Of a DNA stretch of 64,000 bases, positions 60,758 through 64,000 are shown piece by piece. Where the stretch lies: NCBI GenBank assembly GCA_934270345.1, contig CAKQPT010000013.1, positions 4,229-68,228 on the forward strand, written 5' to 3'. A program made the position numbers and the translations under genes. The stretch's first letter is position 1. Every line of letters begins with the position of its first letter. The DNA is from an uncultured Oribacterium sp. GTDB taxonomy: Bacteria > Bacillota > Clostridia > Lachnospirales > Lachnospiraceae. The notes beneath the pieces are model-generated. The model made no database searches, was not told the DNA's origin, and worked only from the letters and a program-made list of their open reading frames with translations.

Positions 60758-60952
60758 TTACGGTAAAAAAGAGACCGCATCTACAGTTATGCCAATAAAA
60801 GCGCAAAACTTTTCGGCTTTTCCAATAGGAATAAGGCTAGGCCGTTTCTCCCACTTGCTCCATGTTACAGGCGATACTCCGATAGCCTTTGCGCAGTCTT
60901 CGATCGTTTTGCTTCTGGCACGCCTCCACTCATTTGGCGTGAATTTTTCCAT
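60758..60952 (-). CDS. Cro-like HTH regulator
   Basis: 64 residues from MEKFTPNEWRRARSKTIEDC. HTH: TIEDCAKAIGVSPVTWSKWE, then IPIGKAEKFCAFIGITVDAV. First gene of the rightmost early operon, divergent from the repressors. Confidence 0.85.
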   Translation of the reverse strand: MEKFTPNEWRRARSKTIEDCAKAIGVSPVTWSKWEKRPSLIPIGKAEKFCAFIGITVDAVSFLP

Positions 60953-60958
60953 ATTCAT

Positions 60959-61134
60959 CTCTCCTTTTCTTAATAATTATAGTTGCTTCTGTACACATAA
61001 CTCTACGTTACGTATCCACCAACACTACGAATAATAGACTATAATTCACATGTAGTCAACTACTATTTATAGACAATTCTTCAAAATGCGAAGATTCTAT
61101 GATAGAATCATAGACAAGAAAGGAGGCACTAGAA
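60959..61134. promoter_or_regulatory. Lysis-lysogeny control region
   Basis: The 176-bp AT-rich gap between divergent regulators. A perfect operator GATTCTA TGA TAGAATC (61093-61109) overlaps the -10 box TAGAAT (61103-61108), with TTCAAA 17 bp upstream, of the repressor promoter. TATAAT at 61040-61045 and CTACGAAT-type repeats complete it. Confidence 0.7.
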
Positions 61135-61443
61135 ATGAAAAATACAAAAAGAGGACAACTCATTGCCTACTATAGAAGATTGAATGGCCTTACTCAGCAA
61201 GACCTTGCTGAAAAAATCGGTTTGACAGCTAAAGCGGTGAGCGCTTGGGAGACCGGAAGAAATGAGCCAAACATGGGGCAAGCATACGACATCGCAAACG
61301 CTCTTGGTGTAGACGTGACGATGCTGATGCTTCCTCCTTCTGAAGATGATAAGAAGAAAGAAGAAACCATACAACTCTTGGCAGCGTATGAAAAAGCCGA
61401 TGATGTGACCAAAGAAATGGTTCGAAGGATTTTGAAAATATAA
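61135..61443 (+). CDS. XRE-family repressor-like protein
   Basis: 102 residues, MKNTKRGQLIAYYRRLNGLT. HTH: TQQDLAEKIGLTAKAVSAWE, TGRNEPNMGQAYDIANALG. The C terminus is helical and lacks a protease domain. GGAGG precedes. Likely a CI-like or accessory repressor. Confidence 0.85.
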   Translation: MKNTKRGQLIAYYRRLNGLTQQDLAEKIGLTAKAVSAWETGRNEPNMGQAYDIANALGVDVTMLMLPPSEDDKKKEETIQLLAAYEKADDVTKEMVRRILKI

Positions 61444-61448
61444 ATAAA

Positions 61449-61480
61449 ATCCCTGATGACGTGCCAGCACCATCGGGGAT
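61449..61480 (+). promoter_or_regulatory. Hairpin before the S24 repressor
   Basis: ATCCCTGATG and CATCGGGGAT pair, just before AAGGAGG. A similar hairpin precedes the integrase gene at 62349-62380. Confidence 0.5.
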
Positions 61481-61493
61481 TTAAGGAGGATGT

Positions 61494-62117
61494 ATGGCAG
61501 CATTTATGAATAGAATCAAGGAATTGAGAAAGGCTAATGGATGGACGCAAGAGGAGCTTGCTAATAAGCTCGGCGTGTCGCGCAGCCGTGTCGGAATGTA
61601 TGAGACCGGTCAAAGAAAACCGGATTTTGAAACTCTGGAGGCTATCGCAGATCTTTTTAACGTGGATATGAATTACTTACTATGCAAGGGCTCTGAGCAG
61701 CACTCTGGAATGAGAGAAAGTAAGGCTGTCCGGATTAATGTATATGGAAGAGTTGCTGCCGGTATCCCAATTAATATGATCGAAGATATAACCGACTGGG
61801 AAGAAATACCGGAGCGCATGGCTAATACGGGTGATTTCTTCGCCTTAAAGATATCCGGTCATAGTATGGAGCCTAAGATTTCTGATGGCGATGTGGTGAT
61901 TGTTAGAAGCCAGGATGCGGCAGAATCAGGCGATATTGTAATCGCGTCCGTGAATGGAAATGACGCTACATGCAAGCGCTTGAGACGGTATAAAGACGGA
62001 ATCGAACTGGTCCCTCTTAACCCTTCCTACGAGCCTATGTTTTTCAGCAATGAAGATATTCGGACAAAACCAGTAACTATTATTGGGAAGGTTGTTGAAC
62101 TTCGTGCGAAGTTTTAA
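61494..62117 (+). CDS. S24/LexA-type phage repressor
   Basis: 207 residues. XRE HTH (TQEELANKLGVSRSRVGMYE) in front. The C-terminal S24 domain has cleavage site VAAGIP, catalytic serine in ISGHSMEPKI and lysine in NDATCKRLRR. It should maintain lysogeny and self-cleave on RecA activation, giving SOS induction. Confidence 0.92.
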   Translation: MAAFMNRIKELRKANGWTQEELANKLGVSRSRVGMYETGQRKPDFETLEAIADLFNVDMNYLLCKGSEQHSGMRESKAVRINVYGRVAAGIPINMIEDITDWEEIPERMANTGDFFALKISGHSMEPKISDGDVVIVRSQDAAESGDIVIASVNGNDATCKRLRRYKDGIELVPLNPSYEPMFFSNEDIRTKPVTIIGKVVELRAKF

Positions 62118-62147
62118 ATAGTCGATAGTCGAATGAAGGGGAATATT

Positions 62148-62318
62148 ATGAAAGATGAACGTGTAAAAGAGCTGATAGATTATATAAAATTGCTGCATAC
62201 AGCATTGGAGTGCAGCACAGATCCGGGGGATGATGAGGAAGATAATCTGATGGATGCTATTTGGGATAGCAAGATGGAACTAAAAGAACTTGGGTATGAC
62301 GGCTGGGAAGATTTGTAG
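62148..62318 (+). CDS. Hypothetical acidic protein, 56 aa
   Basis: MKDERVKELIDYIKLLHTAL, then DPGDDEEDNLMDAIWDSKME. It lies between the repressor and the integrase. GAAGGGG precedes. No family recognised. Confidence 0.65.
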   Translation: MKDERVKELIDYIKLLHTALECSTDPGDDEEDNLMDAIWDSKMELKELGYDGWEDL

Positions 62319-62348
62319 GCGGTGCCTAAAGAGAAGCAGTTATAAATA

Positions 62349-62380
62349 ATCCCCGATGATGCTGCAACATCATCAGGGGC
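62349..62380 (+). promoter_or_regulatory. Hairpin before the integrase gene
   Basis: CCCCGATGATG and CATCATCAGGGG pair with one bulged A. There is no T-run; AAAGGAG follows. Confidence 0.5.
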
Positions 62381-62400
62381 AATATAGAAAGGAGTTCTGT

Positions 62401-63912
62401 ATGCAAGATAATTATATCATGTATTTGAGAAAATCTCGAGCGGATCAAGGTTATGACGAAGAATCTGTCGATCTAACACTTTCTCGGCACAAGGAACGGC
62501 TCATGGAGCTGTGTGAATCCATGTCGATCAAGTGTTCCGTCGTACTGCAGGAGGTCGGATCGGCGGACTCTATCGCCGCACGGCCGGAAATGATGAAGCT
62601 TCTGCAGCTTGTCGAAACCGGAGCATACGCCGGCGTCGTGTGTATTGATATGGACCGGCTTTCCCGTGGCTCAGGTGCGGATCAAGCCCTTGTAATAAAC
62701 ACTTTCAAATATTCAGACACAAAGGTGATTACGCCGGCGAAGACTTACGACTTCTCGCTCGAAACTGATGAACAATTCGCGGAGCTTTCCTTGTTCCTGG
62801 CTAAGCAGGAATACAGAGCTATAAAGAAGAGACTCTATCAAGGGCGACTTGACTCTACAAAAGAAGGAAAATGGCAGAGTGCTAAAGCACCGTTTGGCTA
62901 CGAGACATATAAATTAAAGGGACAGAAGGGATTCTCGCTCCGCATTGTTCCAGAAGAAGCCGAGATGGTCCGGCTTATATTCAAAATCTACCTTGACGAA
63001 CGGATCGGATGCGCCGCTGTTGGTAAAAAAATGCAGGCCCTCGGATACCATAATCGTGTGAGCAATGTCTGGCATCTTCGTTTCATACATAATATTCTAT
63101 CTAATCCAGTGTACACAGGAAAGGTGCGGTTTAGCAGGTTCAAATACACGACGATGATTGAGGACGGCGAAGTCGTGCATCGGACGATCATTAATAAAAA
63201 TCCGTATATCTACGAAGGATTGCACGAACCGATCATAGACCAAGAGACATTTGATCGAGCACAGCGGCAACTTTATGATAATGCCGTTGATAAAACGCAT
63301 AGCGGGCTGGAACTTAAAAATCCGCTGACAAGGATTCTGCGATGCGGATATTGCGGAGCGGCTTGCAAATACCAGGGCATTACATCCGGTAAGAAGAGGC
63401 CATTAATCGTGTGCAGAACAACCGGCTGCAAATGCCACGGTGCGCAGTTTGCTCTTGTTGAAGATCGAATCTTGCGCGGACTCGATCAATGGCTCAGAGA
63501 TTACGAATTTGGCGCCGATTCGGGCCAGGCAGACGGCGGAATGGAAAAGACAATAAAATCTCTATGCGATAAAGAAAGCTCACTAAAAGCGAAGCTGACG
63601 CGTCAGATGGACGCATACGAAAACGGGGTTTACGATCTTGAAAGTTATCGTGCTAGGTCTGCTCAGACTCAATCGGAGATAGATGCTGTTGAAAATCAGA
63701 TTGCGGATATTAAGTTGAAATTGAGTAAGCGAGCAGAAATCATTCCGAAGATCCGCAATGTAACTGAAGTGTATAGGTCGCTCGACAGTGCAAAGGAAAA
63801 GAACAGGTTGCTTTCAGAGGTTCTTGAAAAGGTGGAATTCAAAAAGGAATCTTTTGGCAGGGGGCACGCGGAAGATTTCGAAATTATTTTATACCCTAAA
63901 GTGTCCTCATAG
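62401..63912 (+). CDS. Large serine recombinase (phage integrase)
   Basis: 503 residues from MQDNYIMYLRKSRADQGYDE. The catalytic Ser is in YLRKSRAD. Further motifs are GVVCIDMDRLSRGSGADQAL, the recombinase domain (PFGYETYKLKGQKGF, AVGKKMQALGYHNRVSNVWH, ILSNPVYTGKVRF), a zinc ribbon with RCGYCGAACKYQ, and a coiled-coil near the end (AQTQSEIDAVENQIADIKLK). It integrates into the helicase gene. It stands 12 bp from the right junction. Confidence 0.96.
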   Translation: MQDNYIMYLRKSRADQGYDEESVDLTLSRHKERLMELCESMSIKCSVVLQEVGSADSIAARPEMMKLLQLVETGAYAGVVCIDMDRLSRGSGADQALVINTFKYSDTKVITPAKTYDFSLETDEQFAELSLFLAKQEYRAIKKRLYQGRLDSTKEGKWQSAKAPFGYETYKLKGQKGFSLRIVPEEAEMVRLIFKIYLDERIGCAAVGKKMQALGYHNRVSNVWHLRFIHNILSNPVYTGKVRFSRFKYTTMIEDGEVVHRTIINKNPYIYEGLHEPIIDQETFDRAQRQLYDNAVDKTHSGLELKNPLTRILRCGYCGAACKYQGITSGKKRPLIVCRTTGCKCHGAQFALVEDRILRGLDQWLRDYEFGADSGQADGGMEKTIKSLCDKESSLKAKLTRQMDAYENGVYDLESYRARSAQTQSEIDAVENQIADIKLKLSKRAEIIPKIRNVTEVYRSLDSAKEKNRLLSEVLEKVEFKKESFGRGHAEDFEIILYPKVSS

Positions 63913-63913
63913 G

Positions 63914-64000
63914 TCATATCAATTCATCGACGAGCAGATACCTGTACTTCTCCTGCCAGCGCCGGAGCTCCGCCGGCTCGTCGCGGAAGAGCTGACGACA
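63914..64000 (-). pseudogene. UvrD/PcrA-type helicase, N-terminal fragment end
   Basis: 28 codons in frame (CRQLFRDEPAELRRWQEKYR, YLLVDE) run from the window edge into motif II, then two phage codons (LI) and TGA. Joined to 11893-13155 it gives YLLVDEFQDIS, the intact motif. The N-terminal part lies outside the window. Confidence 0.9.
63921..63928. other. attR: right prophage-host junction
   Basis: AATTCATC here versus AACTCATC at attL. Rejoined phage ends give CATAT, CAATTCATCT, ATATG: an inverted repeat centred on the T/C of TTCATC, as in many attP sites. Confidence 0.75.

Larger units (their letters stand above)
13151..63924. mobile_element. Complete temperate myovirus prophage, about 50.8 kb
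   Basis: The boundaries are set by the split helicase reading frame on both sides. The content is lysis cassette, DGR, fibres, P2-like tail, lambda-like head, terminase, accessory cassette, replication genes, immunity region and a serine integrase next to the right boundary. All expected structural modules are present and open, so the prophage looks inducible (inference). Confidence 0.93.

Overview
The window shows about 13 kb of bacterial chromosome followed by a complete integrated prophage of about 50.8 kb (roughly 13,151 to 63,924). The last 75 bases are chromosome again. The host looks like a Gram-positive Clostridia member, possibly Lachnospiraceae. The grounds are AGGAGG-type ribosome sites, YesM/YesN-type two-component genes beside lipoprotein solute-binding proteins, a CHAP endolysin with choline-binding-type repeats, and a large serine recombinase as integrase. 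No database search was run, so all names rest on motifs and family knowledge.

Host part, 1-13,155. A minus-strand cluster encodes an iron-type binding lipoprotein, a sensor kinase, an AraC-type response regulator and a second binding lipoprotein that runs off the left edge. Then come a plus-strand DNPH1-like nucleotide hydrolase, tRNA-Pro(TGG) with promoter and terminator, and a small secreted alanine-rich protein. On the minus strand follow an AEC-family transporter, a membrane protein with a degenerate M28 peptidase domain, a small hypothetical gene, and an OmpR-type kinase/regulator pair. The 3' half of a UvrD/PcrA-type helicase gene ends the host part. Its 5' half resumes at the right edge, so the prophage splits the helicase inside motif II (DEFQD).

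Prophage. The late region (13.2-41.5 kb, minus strand, right to left) encodes a lambda-like head (terminase, portal, ClpP-type protease, decoration and major capsid proteins), a P2-like contractile tail (sheath, tube, frameshifted chaperone, tape measure, baseplate), two fibres, and a lysis cassette. The last fibre gene is the target of a diversity-generating retroelement (DGR). Its 3' variable repeat (17,270-17,394) matches a template repeat (17,057-17,181) except at 12 positions, all adenines in the template, and a reverse transcriptase gene follows. At 41.5-42.5 kb lie a tRNA-like gene, terminators and a 0.45-kb region of inverted repeats. A plus-strand cassette (42.9-47.1 kb: a J-domain protein and small, often acidic proteins) faces a divergent ribbon-helix-helix gene across repeated operator-like sites.

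The early region (47.3-61.0 kb, minus strand) holds many small genes, two methyltransferase-like genes, ssb, a helicase loader, a replisome organizer containing an iteron array that looks like the replication origin, and an HNH nuclease. The immunity region (60.7-62.3 kb) has a Cro-like gene facing two repressors, one of S24/LexA type. The serine integrase ends beside the right attachment site.

Together the genes describe a temperate myovirus that varies its receptor-binding fibre through the DGR. Lysogeny inactivates a host helicase, and precise excision would restore it.
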